Assembly: GCA_032717465.1 (NCBI GenBank)
Contig: CM064670.1
Location: forward strand, 11,041,118 to 11,105,117
DNA: 64,000 bases
Direction: 5' to 3'
DNA from: Coenobita brevimanus
Lineage: Eukaryota > Arthropoda > Malacostraca > Decapoda > Coenobitidae
Shown one piece after another: positions 36,052-47,690 of this stretch. The number at the start of each line of letters is the position of its first letter. Positions within the stretch are counted from its first letter, which is position 1. The notes beneath the pieces were generated by a model. That model was not told where the DNA came from. It made no database searches and worked only from the letters and a program-made list of their open reading frames with translations. The position numbers and the translations under genes are program-made.

Positions 36052-36936
36052 GTAAGTGAGACGTAAATATTCGGCTAAAAGCTTTAATTCTTCAGTATGA
36101 TGGTGCACTTTTCATTACATTCAAGTACCTATCACGTACTCTCAACCTTCAGAATCATTGAAACTTCTTAGAAGAGTTTACACCGCTGCATCTCGTAAGC
36201 AAGAAATGAGTAGAGACAGTGCTCTAGCTGGATATCTTGCACATTTCACTTAATACTCCGATAACTGAATCTCCAATTTGCGCATTTTCTTTTACTTTTA
36301 AGTACTGTACAATCAGTTGTGATACCAACTCTAACGTATGGAAGTGAAGCTTGAACGTTGTTGGAAGGACACAAGTCAAGAGTGAGAGCAGTGGAAATGA
36401 GTAATTTAAGAGGAGCCTGTGGAGTCACATGGAGAGAGAGGCTGACGAATGAGGATATAAAGGAGCGTTGTGGTGTGGATGTGGATGTGATAGGAAGCGT
36501 TATGAGGACCACATTGAGGTGGTTTGGCCATGTGGAAAGGATGGAGGGTGAGAGACAGACGAAGAGAGTGTATGTGAGTGAGGTGGAGGGGGGAAGAGGG
36601 AGGGGGAGGCCGAGGATGAGATGGAGGGATAGGGTGGAGAGGTATATGAGAGAGGGGAGTGTGAGTTGGGACCAGGGCAGTGAAATGGCGGGGGACAGGG
36701 CGACGTGGAGACGATTTGTTTGTGGCCACCCCAAACGGGATTGAGGCGTCTGGCAATAGATAGATAGATAGACAATCAGCATCAAATGTCCTGTCTCCTG
36801 TCCAGCTTTTATCTCTATGAACTTTGAAAATTAGTCATATGAATCCATAGTAACTAGCCCTGATGACAATGATCCGTGGCCAAAAAAGATATGAATGTCG
36901 ATTAGTTCGCATTACACACAGTTAATTTCTAAATCC

Positions 36937-37019
<83 letters not shown>

Positions 37020-38111
37020 TTTGAGATGATGACAAAACTTTTGATGACGACTGTACATCCTCCCCATTCAGTATATTATCATGGGAAAAGGACTGAGAGA
37101 AAATAGTGATTAGAAGTATTTTAAAATAAGGATATTGAAATGTAAAATATTTACAGTGTTTAAGTTTGGGATTCCTGTACAGCAAACAAGAAAAAAATAT
37201 ATATAGTCTTGATAGTTTCTCATTCTTCTATTGACTCGCGACGGAGCGGGCATTTTATTCAGTTGTTTTTAGATTGAGTCTTCAGTACATAATAAACTAG
37301 AATGCATTCAGAGAGTGCATACCTCCGCCAATGCCATTGCCATTAAACAGGATCAGAATTCGGTGGAATACATAGGATTCGGATCCTCCCCCAAATTTAG
37401 TTATTTCTTTCTTGGCCCATGGCCCACCCTTCCACTGAATTTCACTAAAATTCACTTGGAACTTTTGGATATATAGCTTGGAAAAACAAATAAACAAACA
37501 TAGGTGAATGCATAATCTCCTCCAACTTCGTTGGTGGAGGTACTTATGGGATTATAATATATTCCAGATGCACTTTTTTTTTTAAACAGTTACATAATTC
37601 TGTTGTTTTGCCTCGTCCTATGTGTCTGACCTACGTTATCCTTCACATATCGTTAAACACAGCCTATTTTTACCTTGATGTTATGCTCTTCTTATAACGC
37701 CCTACAAGGCTGTCCAGCTCCATTATGTTTCGGTTTATTCTACCCTATTTTGATGACAATGGCAATAACGACAGTAATGATGACAGTGAAATTTATGCTG
37801 GTACTGTTACTCATGCTGATAGTAAAATAATAAAGATGGTGGTGGTGAAAGACAATAAAGGTGATAATGATACTTTGGTGTATGTTTAAGGTATGTGTCG
37901 GGCACGATGCTTTACCTTGGTCGGGTGCGTGGCATGGAGTGCGTTCATCAGCAGTGGGCAGATGGTGTGTGGCCTGGCTGACTCCTTTCCACAGAGATCC
38001 GACCTGGTGATGGATCCCACCGCTGCCACCGGATACAGTCACGGTTACTATCTGCAACCTGGTGTGAAGACTAAGATGAACACTGGCGAAAACCGGATGT
38101 CAGGAATGGAA

Positions 38112-38196
<85 letters not shown>

Positions 38197-40396
38197 ACCA
38201 CCTCGGCCAATCAGTTAGGGGTAGTTGAGTACACCAGAGGGTCTTTGTAATATCAAGATATTGTACAAATGAAAAACACTTTCGTTGGTTGAGGCAGGTC
38301 TCAGGAACAAAACTGAGCCAAGACAGAGTGGGCAGGGCATTAGTTATGTGCTAGGCAAGTCCATCTCCTGCAGGATTCACTTCAGCCCAGTAGAGAAACA
38401 TCCCTGTCACAGAATGTTGATGGGGAATGGGGAATGAGGGGACGGGAAGAGGTTAAAATATAAAGTAATGGAAAAATTTAGTACTATTCCACAGAAGCAC
38501 ATTAAAGTAGCTTAGTGTTTGGGAAGACTGGTGTCGAACTATGAATATGAGCTAAACATGAACACTGAAATTTCACTAAAATAATAATGAAACAAAAAAT
38601 AAATAATAAACCCTAACTATACATACAAATTAACAGTAATACTCTCAACTCAATAAGATTTTAAGTGCAATTGAATACAATGCAATTTACTACTCAGTAC
38701 TGTTAGATCTTACTGACAATAGTGACACGGACTTATTAGTAATATTATGTTAGTCTAGCGATTAAAAAATAAAAGTCTGATAACATGAAGAGTGGCTGCA
38801 TTCACACAACTAGTTAAAGGATCTCATATAAATCGTTATAGTAATGCACTACCTACATATCAATAGCAGGGCTTGCTAGAGAGACGTGAAATCATATCCT
38901 CAGTGCCTGATTATGTACATTCATTGGCATGAAGCTAAAAGGCTCACATGCAAGCCAAATCTTGTACCAGTGTTCCTGTCTCCTCATGTTACAATGTTGA
39001 TTTACTGTAGCCTATAAAGCTGCCCATATTCAGGCATTCTCAGTAATACTCACTATCAGAGCCTTAACTTTTTGTTTAAACTGATTTGTCATTGAATTCA
39101 ACCTTATTTACAGAAGCAAACTGTTCACTAGCGAAGCTGAGAGCTACAGTGCTATACTGAAGCATCATTTAGCAAGCATGTAGTAATAAATTACTACCTT
39201 TTTGACCACTCTTTCCTTTTCAGTATTCACACATTTTACCTGGTGATGAAGTGGTTTATTGAAGTGGTCTGTTCTTTGTATGACTGTAAGAATGAAGAAT
39301 CATTTTCAAATATGGCAGTCAAGATTCTCAGGAGCCTTATAGCATAGTTATTGTTTTCCTTCCATAACAAAAACTGACAAGTCATAGTCTCACAATCATC
39401 CCTGTTATATAAGCCTTGATGATAATTTTATTCTTTCTAACAGAATCGCTCATGCCACAGTCAGCGACAAGAGCACGTGTTCCTCCAGTAACTACAAGAT
39501 ATATTCCATCATCATCATCATCAGCATCAACCTCCGCTTCATCAACAACTTTCTCACCAACTGTTTCCATAACAATAACTAATGCATCAACATCTCCATC
39601 AACACCAGCTATTGCTGCATCAACAACAACTGGTTCAGCAACAACTACGCCATCATCAACTCCATCTACGCCAGTCTCTCCTTTACCAAGAATACCAGCA
39701 TTCTCCCCAACAACTACCACCATCCCACCAGCTCCTTCATCGACACCTAACATTCATCCATCAAGAGGTACAACACCAACGCTCTCTACAGCAAGTAGTA
39801 CATCAGCCTCTACCAGCAATACCATCACGTGGGTTAATGATTCAGAGGTCAGAGGTGAAAAAAAGTGCTCTGACAATTTTGGGGTTACTGCTTTGGCTTT
39901 AGCTATCGAGGAACCCAAACTGGGAAACATAGACTGGCTAGTATGCACGAAGCCTTCAAATAATGTATTACTAACGGAACCACAATTCCTTATCAACCTC
40001 AGTACCGATGTGGAAGAGTCCATGAATCCTGGGAACAGTTCAGCATGCAGCCAGAACAGGGTTATTACGAACATCAAGGGGTATAACACGTTTGAAGAAG
40101 ATGAATACAAAAGCGAAGATGGAAAGTGGGAATCCTCAGTGTACATGTTCGCTGTTTGCAGCTTGGTGACGAACTGGGTGGTGAGCTCGAGTGACTGTGA
40201 AGATGTGACTCGCGTCGTGGGTCCCTGGCAAGGCGTTCCCGACAATGGCAAGAAGACACTCGAGTGGACTGACTGGTTCGCCTGCCCAAATTGGTACATG
40301 GCTGTGGGAGTAACTCGTAATGCAGAGAGACACTTGACCTCCATGAAGTGTTGTCGAGTGTATCTCCCATCAACTCTAGCTAGCAGAGTGGGCTGA
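35886..40396 (+). CDS. Secreted PAN-like / mucin-linker / cysteine-rich C-terminal protein, three exons (gene 1)
   Basis: Join of 35886-36051, 37891-38037 and 39444-40396; both introns are phase 1 and the spliced reading frame is 422 codons including the stop. Residues 1 to about 26 form a hydrophobic signal peptide ending near AIAHGG, so the product is probably extracellular. Residues about 55-105 carry a compact cysteine motif (C-M-C-R-x-R-C, then V-G-C-V-A-W, then M-V-C-x-L) that resembles a PAN/apple module by spacing. Residues about 106-245 are almost entirely Ser, Thr, Pro and Ala, a mucin-like linker expected to be O-glycosylated. Residues 246-421 form a domain with eight cysteines, including DWLVC, DWFAC and a final KCC, which I cannot assign to a named family. 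A paralogue lies 19 kb downstream in the same orientation. The ligand is unknown; PAN modules usually bind protein or carbohydrate. An AATAAA lies at 40902. The weak point is the exon 2 donor (GTCACG). Confidence 0.72.
36317..36773 (+). mobile_element. LINE-A copy, 5'-truncated, in intron 1 of gene 1
   Basis: Near-identical to 25049-25500, from GTGATACCAACTCTAACGTA to the same GGCAATAGATAGATAG tail. The reading frame from 36358 stays open for 128 codons and retains the intact C-terminus (ATWRRFVCGHPKRD) that is frameshifted in the longer copy. The intact frame and high similarity point to relatively recent insertion. Confidence 0.9.
36941..37018. repeat. (GA)n microsatellite in intron 1 of gene 1
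   Basis: About 39 GA units, 170 bases after the LINE-A copy. Confidence 0.95.
37320..37542. mobile_element. MITE-like element in intron 1 of gene 1
   Basis: TACCTCCGCCAA at the left and TTGGTGGAGGTA at the right are inverted ends, with GAATGCAT on both outer or subterminal sides. About 220 bp, noncoding. Confidence 0.55.
37891..38037 (+). CDS. Gene 1 exon 2: PAN-like cysteine module
   Basis: The acceptor is TATGTTTAAG at 37881-37890. The exon completes the split Cys codon and continues MCRARCFTLVGCVAW. Its 147 nt equal the length of the paralogous exon at 56306-56452, which supports an end at 38037. The next bases are GTCACG rather than the paralogue's GTAAGT. A phase-compatible alternative is GTGTGA at 38062, which would add eight residues. 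Identity to the paralogue is 35 of 48 residues, counted by eye. Confidence 0.72.
38110..38191. repeat. (GT)n then (GA)n, just after gene 1 exon 2
   Basis: GT at 38110-38131 and GA to 38191, about 75 bases beyond the predicted exon end. Confidence 0.95.
39444..40396 (+). CDS. Gene 1 exon 3: Ser/Thr/Pro linker and eight-cysteine domain, terminal exon
   Basis: A good acceptor (TTTCTAACAG) ends at 39443. The exon starts at the second codon position, matching the phase of exon 2. It first encodes a run of Ser, Thr, Pro and Ala built from ATC/CAA/CAC-type trinucleotides, then an ordinary-composition domain beginning at Cys 39866. Conserved-looking landmarks are DNFGVTALALAI, NIDWLVCTKP, VITNIKGYNTFE, YMFAVC, CPNWYMAVGV and SMKCCRV. 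The stop is TGA at 40394. The eight cysteines suggest four disulfides. No domain name can be given from sequence reading alone. Confidence 0.8.
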
Positions 40397-40682
40397 CTGA
40401 TTCGTCTGCCAAAAGTAGTACAGTTAGGGACATAATAGTTAATTACTCCACTTTTCTGTTTCTCACTTAGCACATGTCCGTGACATTCCCCCATGACGAA
40501 TTATGTTACAGAGTCATCTGTAAACAGAGAAATACATCGTCTTATTCAGCTTTAGAATATTCTCAATCCAAGGGTGGTCAGAAGTAGATGTGATGGAATA
40601 TTTGACAAACTAATGGACAGTACATGGCTATATGAATAACTAGTGACACAAAGAACCATCTAACGCTACCCTTCCTGTACGA

Positions 40683-40835
40683 GCAGGTACTGTATTGGTT
40701 AGCCCATTGAGTTCACAACTAAAAGATCCCTAGTTCGATTCCTGGGCCAGTCACATTATGAAAGTTTACTTCTTGCTTGTCCCCATTCACCCAGTACAGG
40801 GCAGGATCCGGCATCATGGAAAAAGTATGGATGAT
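40683..40835 (+). mobile_element. tRNA-derived SINE fragment downstream of gene 1
   Basis: TTGGTTAGCCCATTGAG (A box region) and CTAGTTCGATTCCTGGGCC (B box) at tRNA-like spacing, then unrelated body sequence. It does not fold as an intact tRNA by inspection. Confidence 0.55.
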
Positions 40836-40901
40836 TCCTAACACTTACTACTTAGTGCACCTAAATGATATTAAGAAAATCACTTATATTTTACCTGTTT
40901 C

Positions 40902-40907
40902 AATAAA
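40902..40907 (+). promoter_or_regulatory. Candidate poly(A) signal of gene 1
   Basis: AATAAA about 505 bases after the gene 1 stop codon. A SINE-like fragment lies between them, so it would sit in the 3' UTR. This is only a hexamer match; no clear downstream GU-rich element was required for the call. Confidence 0.3.
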
Positions 40908-40909
40908 TG

Positions 40910-42497
40910 TAGTAGAATAATATAGGTAAATATAGGTGCAAACATATAGTCATTGCATGAAATTTGGTAAAATAACTTTTTTTTTTTTTTTTTTTTTTGG
41001 AGGGGGGGAAGTAATCACTGGTCTACCGAAAACAGGGTGGGGTACTCCCTAGAAGGCAGGTCCACCCCCCCCCTTTAATATCCATGCCTGCAACAGCAGA
41101 ACTGATACCTTGATATAAATTCGACAGTTGCTGTCCCTCATCGAAAGGATGACTGCAACTTGGAAAAAAAAAATGGTTGTAGTGCAGTTGAGAGACATAA
41201 AACTAACTCTTGTTTTTCTCGTCGACTCGTCTGTGCTCTGGGCCGAAACCTACGAAAGAGCTTGAGTTCTCTCCTGTAACTAAGATTTGTGTTTGCGGGA
41301 AAGACGTGGGGAAATTTTGTGCATTCTTTTCCTTGTTCTTTGCTAAAACAAAAACAAAAGAAATCTGTAAATTTCGGTCAGAATTGTCGACTTATTTTTT
41401 GGTTGGCACTAATGATACATTTTCTCAATAATCCGGCCATATTTTCATAACTTAGACAGTGATAAAAATAAGGCCTCAGTTTTTTACCTAATAATAAAAT
41501 ACAAGGTTGGAAAAAAACAGAACTCTGAATTTTCTACTGCTTTCAACATAGAATAAGAGAAAATAAGGATTGTGTTAACATAAAATCTTTAATTATATTT
41601 CAAGAATTAGAGGAAACAACGAGTAACAATATAAGTATAATTAAAAACACATTTGCAATGATCATCTTTAACACCAAAATATCTATAACACCAAAAACTG
41701 TGTAAACTTTAATTTAAATATAAACCAAAAGCTAAGTAAGGTATCGTCAGAACGTCATGTGATCATCGAGTGAATAGAATTGCAGTATTTTCAAAGGCCA
41801 AATAATACTGGTCCTCAGGGAACAGATCGTCTCTAGTCTATGCACAGGGTCAGTTACATAATATACAAACAAATGAGAGGTCATTCGTAGAGTTTTATTC
41901 ATTAGAGTTAAATATTTGAACAGTATCTCCTCTTGAACTCTTCTCAGACGACTTTTTATTCTCCCACGACGATTTGATGACCAAATACCTAAAGATTAAC
42001 TGTAACAAGGTGGCATATAACAAGGAATCTATATAACTGTCTGTACACGGACTTCATAATAACTAAACAACATATCTTTAAAAATTTTACAAAAAATTTT
42101 GACCATTGAATACAAAGTGGGTATGTGTAAGAGATATTCGAAGTTGTACAAAATTAGTAAGAGCCTTCTCGAAAGTGAAATGTCGTCGTGCAGAAAACTG
42201 ACCTCCAAAGACAATAGGTTACTGTATATTGGTCTCAAATTATGTCGTACGTAACTGATACAAAAGGTCGTGTTCTTAAACCTTAAATCGCAAGGTGGAA
42301 TGCAAACCCCTAATTTTTGACGGTTGTTTATGGAACGCCTGTGGTTATTACTCGTATGCAGGGTTACCCTGCATCCCATAATACAAAGTGCAGTCAGCAA
42401 CCAAATAGGAAGGCCAGGTACGTTCCATCATTGTCAAGCACTTCAAAAATCATTGTCAAAATTTTGGAGTCTACATCCCACTTCTCGATTTTAGGTT

Positions 42498-42562
<65 letters not shown>

Positions 42563-43100
42563 TTTTAACTAGCACCCTGACTAATTTGCTTGAAGTTTAT
42601 ATTGCTGGTAAAATTTCAGGACATTACACGTTCGAAGTCCCTGAATGATGGTACATGGACGTTTGTGTATAAAGATACAGTGTTATACTTGCTTGTTACT
42701 ATAGTTGATGTAGTCTCACCTGGCGGGTAATTGCCCCCTCTCCATATGGAATGCTGAGCTGATACAGGAGATGGGCAGTAAAATATGTCACTACCTATGA
42801 AGAAATGCTGAAGAAATGACGTAAAAAAAATAGTTGTAGCATTAACTTATTCTACCATTAGATAACAAGTAACTGGCTAAAGGAGGACGCAAATCTCTGT
42901 CAGGTACTATCGAAATAACTATCATAATCCCCTTAGTAAAGATAATTTGACACTCTTATTAAATTTTTTCTTAACTGCACCAAGTTACGTATAAGTTGCT
43001 ACGCAACCAACTGGACTCCATTAAACAACTACGTGTGACTGTTGGTAACTTGCGTTTAATTGTCCTGACAGTATATTTTAATGCGACAATATATTTAAGT
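40910..43100. other. No gene recognised
   Basis: AT-rich with short frames only; the (GT)n at 42504 is the only clear element. Confidence 0.55.
42504..42561. repeat. (GT)n microsatellite
   Basis: About 29 GT units. Confidence 0.95.
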
Positions 43101-43104
43101 TGGT

Positions 43105-43206
43105 GGGAGGGTAGGGAAATGGCAAGGGACAGGGCGACATGGTGGCTATTTGCTTGTGGCCACCACTTAAGGGATTAAGGTGTCTGGCTATGAATGGACA
43201 GATACG
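43105..43206 (+). mobile_element. LINE-A 3' fragment
   Basis: GGGAAATGGCAAGGGACAGG, then TTGCTTGTGGCCACCACTTA, then GTGTCTGGCTATGAATGGAC. Same order as the LINE-A terminus, in about 100 bases. Confidence 0.72.
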
Positions 43207-43663
43207 TAGACAATATATTTTTAGGATGTTTGAGTATATTCTTTACAGCTTTGATAGTTTTCTGATAGAACGTTGATGCGCTGGGTCATATATAACACTC
43301 CTATAACACTCCACTGGGCGATTTCTTGTGTGTTGCGAGGACGGCTCAGTCTACGTTGTCGATGTCCATCCTGCATTCTTACTTCATTTCCCACTGCCAC
43401 TGCCACACACTCACGCCCACACCATCAAACTAAATTGTCCCCACAACACATAAGATACTCCCAGCTGAGTTTCCCGTGCAGAGTTATTTATGAACCTCGT
43501 TGTATTATGATTTCATGTCGCAATTAATAATGAATTGATAATCTAATAACTATTGCCATTTTATTATAAGCACACTTGACCAATTAATTCCCTCAATCCA
43601 GTGACGTATTGCTATTTTATTCTTGCTTCTTCCAGACGATTGTATTCAGCGTAGGACAATATC

Positions 43664-43886
43664 CTATACTTTTTTTTACTCTAACTTGACTCAGATTTTC
43701 ATCCTTTTGCAGTTTACTTCACGTAGTGCAGTGGAGGAAAAAGACAATACTCCGGCTCTACATCCTATCCACAGCACTTCTTTCTGACTAGCACCAGACT
43801 CTAGTGTAAATCTTGTTATAACTAAGCATTCCGGATGGAAAGATGGCAATTTTAGGCAAAGTTGAAGTGAACAAAGTACAGTATAG
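43664..43886 (+). mobile_element. DR-1 repeat with terminal inverted repeats
   Basis: Starts CTATACTTTTTTTTACTCTA and ends, in reverse complement, CTATACTGTACTTTGTTCAC. Inside: TTTTCATCCTTTTGCAGTTT, GCACTTCTTTCTGACTAGCA and GATGGAAAGATGGCAATTTT. About 220 bp, noncoding. An adjacent copy follows 100 bases later. Confidence 0.7.
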
Positions 43887-43985
43887 TAAAAAGTATAATG
43901 AAGGCTGTATGTAACTTCACCCAATGGTATATTTTTACTGCATTTGCATTACCTCAGGACGATTTTATTCAGCCTAGGACAAACC

Positions 43986-44206
43986 TCTATACTCTTTTTA
44001 CTTTAACTTGGCCCAGATTTTCGTCCTTTTACAGCTTACTTCACGTGGGCCAGAGGCGGAAAAAAGATAATACTACGGTAGTACATCCTTTCTATAACAC
44101 TTCATTGTGGCTTTCATCATATTATAGCGTTAATCACTGTTTCAACTCAGCGTTCACGTTGGAGATATGGCAATTTAGTGGTCAAGCTAGAGTAAAAATA
44201 GCATAG
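43986..44206 (+). mobile_element. DR-1 repeat, second adjacent copy
   Basis: CTATACTCTTTTTACTTTAA at the left end; TCAAGCTAGAGTAAAAATAG at the right is its approximate reverse complement. Internal TTTCGTCCTTTTACAGCTTA and CATCCTTTCTATAACACTTC match the other copies. Confidence 0.72.
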
Positions 44207-44487
44207 TAGTGAGGAGATAATGAATGCTGTATGTAACTTTTCTAATTCAAATTCTGTCAAAAGGTGTGGAAGAAAATCGTCAGTAAATAGCAAGAAGAAA
44301 AATAGAAGAATAATCCTCGGTGTGAAAGGGTAATGTGCCAGAAAGGACTGTTTTTTCGAGATGGCATCAGTGACTTCGCAGCACCTTTTCCTCAGCGATT
44401 TATTTTGCATTTTACAAGTTTTGATTTTCCTGCATGCTACCCACCATTACCCCATTCCACTCCGTCAAACCCCTCAATTACCCCATT

Positions 44488-44599
44488 CCGCCGATTTTGA
44501 ATTTGGCTCTCTGTTATCTCGTTTGGTATTTTCTTGGAGGAATCAATTCGCAGGTCCCTGGCCCTTGGTTCCTTTTTCCATGGTTAAAAAAAAAAAAAA
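44488..44599 (+). mobile_element. LINE-C 3' tail with poly(A)
   Basis: GATTTTGAATTTGGCTCTCT, GGAATCAATTCGCAGGTCCC and TGGTTCCTTTTTCCATGGTT precede an A14 run at 44584. This matches the untranslated tail of LINE-C at 23070-23170. Confidence 0.62.
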
Positions 44600-44666
44600 A
44601 TCCGCCCTGCCAAACCAATCCATTATCCCTCTCCACTCCACAAATCCCAGTCATTGTGGCTGTACC

Positions 44667-44943
44667 CTCGATAAAATAAGTATCGGCACCCTGGGGTCGG
44701 ATAAGATGTGAAATGCTTCGTCTCTGGTTCAATCGGTAGTGTTGGCATGCCTGTTTAATTCACGAAAATGGTTGAGTTGTCATGTAGTACAATGTTACTA
44801 TGACGAATCCAGCAATATATCTGTAAAACATAATAACACAAATGAAGGATACTAAGCGACATTACCGTGCCATTTTCCGTAAATCATCGTCTGTGTACCA
44901 TAATGTCTCACGATGAAAAGGTGCCGATACTTTTTTATCGATG
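44667..44943. mobile_element. MITE-like inverted-repeat element, about 275 bp
   Basis: TCGATAAAATAAGTATCGGC...ACC at 44668-44690 is inverted at 44920-44942 (GGTGCCGATACTTTTTTATC...). No coding capacity. Confidence 0.6.
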
Positions 44944-44949
44944 ATACAT

Positions 44950-45599
44950 CACGGCACCATCAGGGAGAATGATATGAGGCCACTTTGTTCTGAGTGTAAG
45001 TTCTTAACCCCTTAAATCACGGAACGTCCCTTTTCACTTTTTTTTTTTTCATTTAATTTTTCTTAATACATAATTCTTATTTAATTCTTGCTTTTACTTG
45101 ATTCATCCTTGTACTTAACTTTTGTTTTTACCCAGTTATCTATTTAATTCTTGCTTTTACATTATTCTTGTTTTAACGTAGTTTTGTCTTCTCTTGCTTT
45201 CACTTAATTCTTTATGTCTTCCGGCGAAATATTTAACTTCTAGTAGCCTATACTCTTCGAACTGCTGAGGTTAGATTTAGCCTTCACTTAACCCTTCACT
45301 ACAAGACGTCTCCCCAAACTGAGCAATCGTCTGGTGGAAGCAATAGAGTAGAAAGGAGGTCATCGGACTGTTTATTTACCTATCTATCTGTGTATTTATT
45401 TATATATCTATCTCTATACTGAATGAGGTAAGTCGAAGGGTCTGGTTATCAATCTTCCTGTCTAACATATCTACTTATCTGTCTGTCTGTCTATTCTCTG
45501 TATCTGTATCTACCTCTGTCTATTCATATATCTGTGTTTAAGTGACGTAGGGCCAAAGCAAAGTGGTTTCGATTGCAGCCAAAGTGAAGGGTCCCTTGG
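44950..45599. other. No gene; GATA/CTAT-type simple repeats
   Basis: TTAATTCTTGCTTTTACxT units at 45080-45220 and CTATCTATCTGT at 45380-45530. Confidence 0.55.
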
Positions 45600-46512
45600 G
45601 TGAAACTGATTGGCGAGGAAATATCGGAGGACATGAGAAGTGGAGGAGAGGGTGAATGAGGAAGAGGGAGGAACACAGGGAGAAACGAGGGTGTGAGATG
45701 AAGGAAGGGAGGAAACAAGGAAGAGAACAGGGAGTGGGTGAGGGAAGAAATGAAGAAAGGAGAGACAAGGGATGGGATGAGGGATGGGCGCAAAGAAAGG
45801 AAAGACGGGGGTGTTGTTAGAGAAGGGGAGAAAGTAAGAAGAGACAGGGGATGGGGTGAGGAAACAAACAAAGAAAGGAGAGATACTGGGTGGAGTGAGA
45901 GAAGGGATGAAAGAGGAAGATGGGCAGAAGAGAGGGAGAATGGTCCAGGTAGGAGGCAATGAGAGGGAGAGTAGGGTAGAGACCAGGTGGTGAAGTGATG
46001 GAGGGGAAGAAAGAGGAAGATAGGGAGAGGAGAAGGAGGGAGGAGGTCCGCAGGAGAAGGAGATGGTGAAGGAGAGGGAAGGTAGAGTAGAGGGAAGGAA
46101 GGAGAGAAGTAGGACTGACGGAATGGTAACGAAAGAAATAAAGTAGAGGGAGCGGGGAGAGGAGAAGGAAGTGGGGGAAAAGGAAGGGAGAAAAGGGAGA
46201 GGAGGGGCTGAAAGAAGGGAAGTAAGAGGATAGCAAGATCTAAGGATAAGTAGGGAGAGGAGAAGGAAGGGAGATAGGGGAACGAAAGTGGGAAGAGAAG
46301 GAAGAGTGAAGGAGAGGAGATGGGAAGATGGAGGAACGAAGGAGGGGAGAGAAGAAAGAGAGAAGAGAGGTGACGGAAGGGAGTTAGAAGGAAGAGAGGA
46401 AAAAAGAACTGCAACGGGTAAAATATATGGTACCGAGGGGAAAAGAGGGGAATGGAGAGGGGAAGACAGGGGTGGAAAAGCGAAATTAAAGGAAGGAAAA
46501 AGAGGGGAATAT

Positions 46513-46565
<53 letters not shown>
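45600..46565. repeat. Purine tract of about 960 bp ending in (GA)n
   Basis: The + strand is overwhelmingly G and A (GGAGAGG, GGAAGAGA and GGGATG motifs) and ends with (GA)n at 46514-46565. Ser/Pro/Leu-rich minus-strand frames of up to 296 codons are consequences of the composition. Confidence 0.9.
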
Positions 46566-46566
<1 letters not shown>

Positions 46567-47159
46567 ATCTAGGCCATACTAAATTTTCATCAGGGCTGCA
46601 AGAAGGTATAATTCATATCTGCAACTTCAATATTTCCTTATTGCATGACCGGAGGCTGTTCCAATTTACACACCTACCCACCCACCCGCTGGCCTGTGTA
46701 AGTGTCGTTCCTTGCTCGTTTCGCTCGTTCGCCCTGACAAATACAAATGACTTTCGGCAAGAACTCGGAGGATAATATTTTGGGGAATTCAGTACATATA
46801 TGACTGTCTGTTGGTAGAACTTAAAAAGATAGTAGATATAGTAGATAGGGAGAAAAATTGGGAAACATAGATAAATTGATAGACAGACGAACCGATAGAT
46901 AGATAGATAGATGGATGGGCAGACTGACTGACTGGTAGGTGGACAAACAGACAGGTAGCCAGATAGAGAGATAGATGGATAAATCAGTAGACGGACTGAT
47001 AAGTACTGCTACAAACCCTAAAACAATGTACTGTATTACTCAAAAACACGTGCGCGTGAAATACAAAGACAACACACTTAAGACATACGCATGCTTCAAC
47101 AGAGACTTGGCACAGATGGGACAGCCAAGATTTTGACGTAGGGAGTCGCAGGTGTTAAC

Positions 47160-47690
47160 ATCATCATCATCAGCAGCAGCAGTAACAACAGCATTATCGC
47201 CATCATCATCATCATCATCATCATCATCATATTTTTGCAATTATTATTGGGTGTATCCTCCTCCTCCTCCTCCTCCTCCTCCTCCCCCTCCTCCTCATCC
47301 TTATCCTCCTCCTCCTCATCATGCTGTTACAAATAGGTTGGCACAAATAACATCATCATCATCATCGTCATCATCATCATCATCCTCGTTGTCGTCATCG
47401 TCTTAATCCTCTTTCTACCATTGTAAGGTGGGTCGTATAATTATCAGCCTCTTAACAACATTACAAGTAAAAATGGTCTAAATAGCATTAAAAGGTATCG
47501 TCGTCATCATCATCATCATCATCACCATTAAAATGAATGTCACTGTCATCAGTTATCATTATCACTCTCACAATCATAAGCCGATCTCTACAGCTATGAT
47601 ACGGTGGTTAAAAATTATATCACCATCATCATCATCATCATCATCATTATCATTATCATCATCACCACCACCACCACCACTACCATCATC
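47160..47690. repeat. (ATC)n and (TCC)n trinucleotide clusters
   Basis: ATC at 47158-47230, TCC at 47256-47320, ATC at 47350-47400, 47500-47525 and 47620-47690. No gene. Confidence 0.93.

Noticed and set aside
39382..39753. Minus-strand frame rich in Val and Asp
   Set aside because: Shadow of the Ser/Thr-rich exon 3 of gene 1.
39754..40494. 246-codon minus-strand frame
   Set aside because: Antisense of the eight-cysteine domain; the sense strand has matching splice phases and a paralogous gene.
41210..41431. 73-codon frame
   Set aside because: No motif, no codon or splice support; treated as chance.
45524..46414. 296-codon Ser/Pro/Leu-rich minus-strand frame
   Set aside because: Open only because the purine tract contains few stop codons on its complement; no conserved motif or signal peptide logic.
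47152..47406. Ser/Pro-rich frame
   Set aside because: Translation of ATC and TCC trinucleotide arrays.
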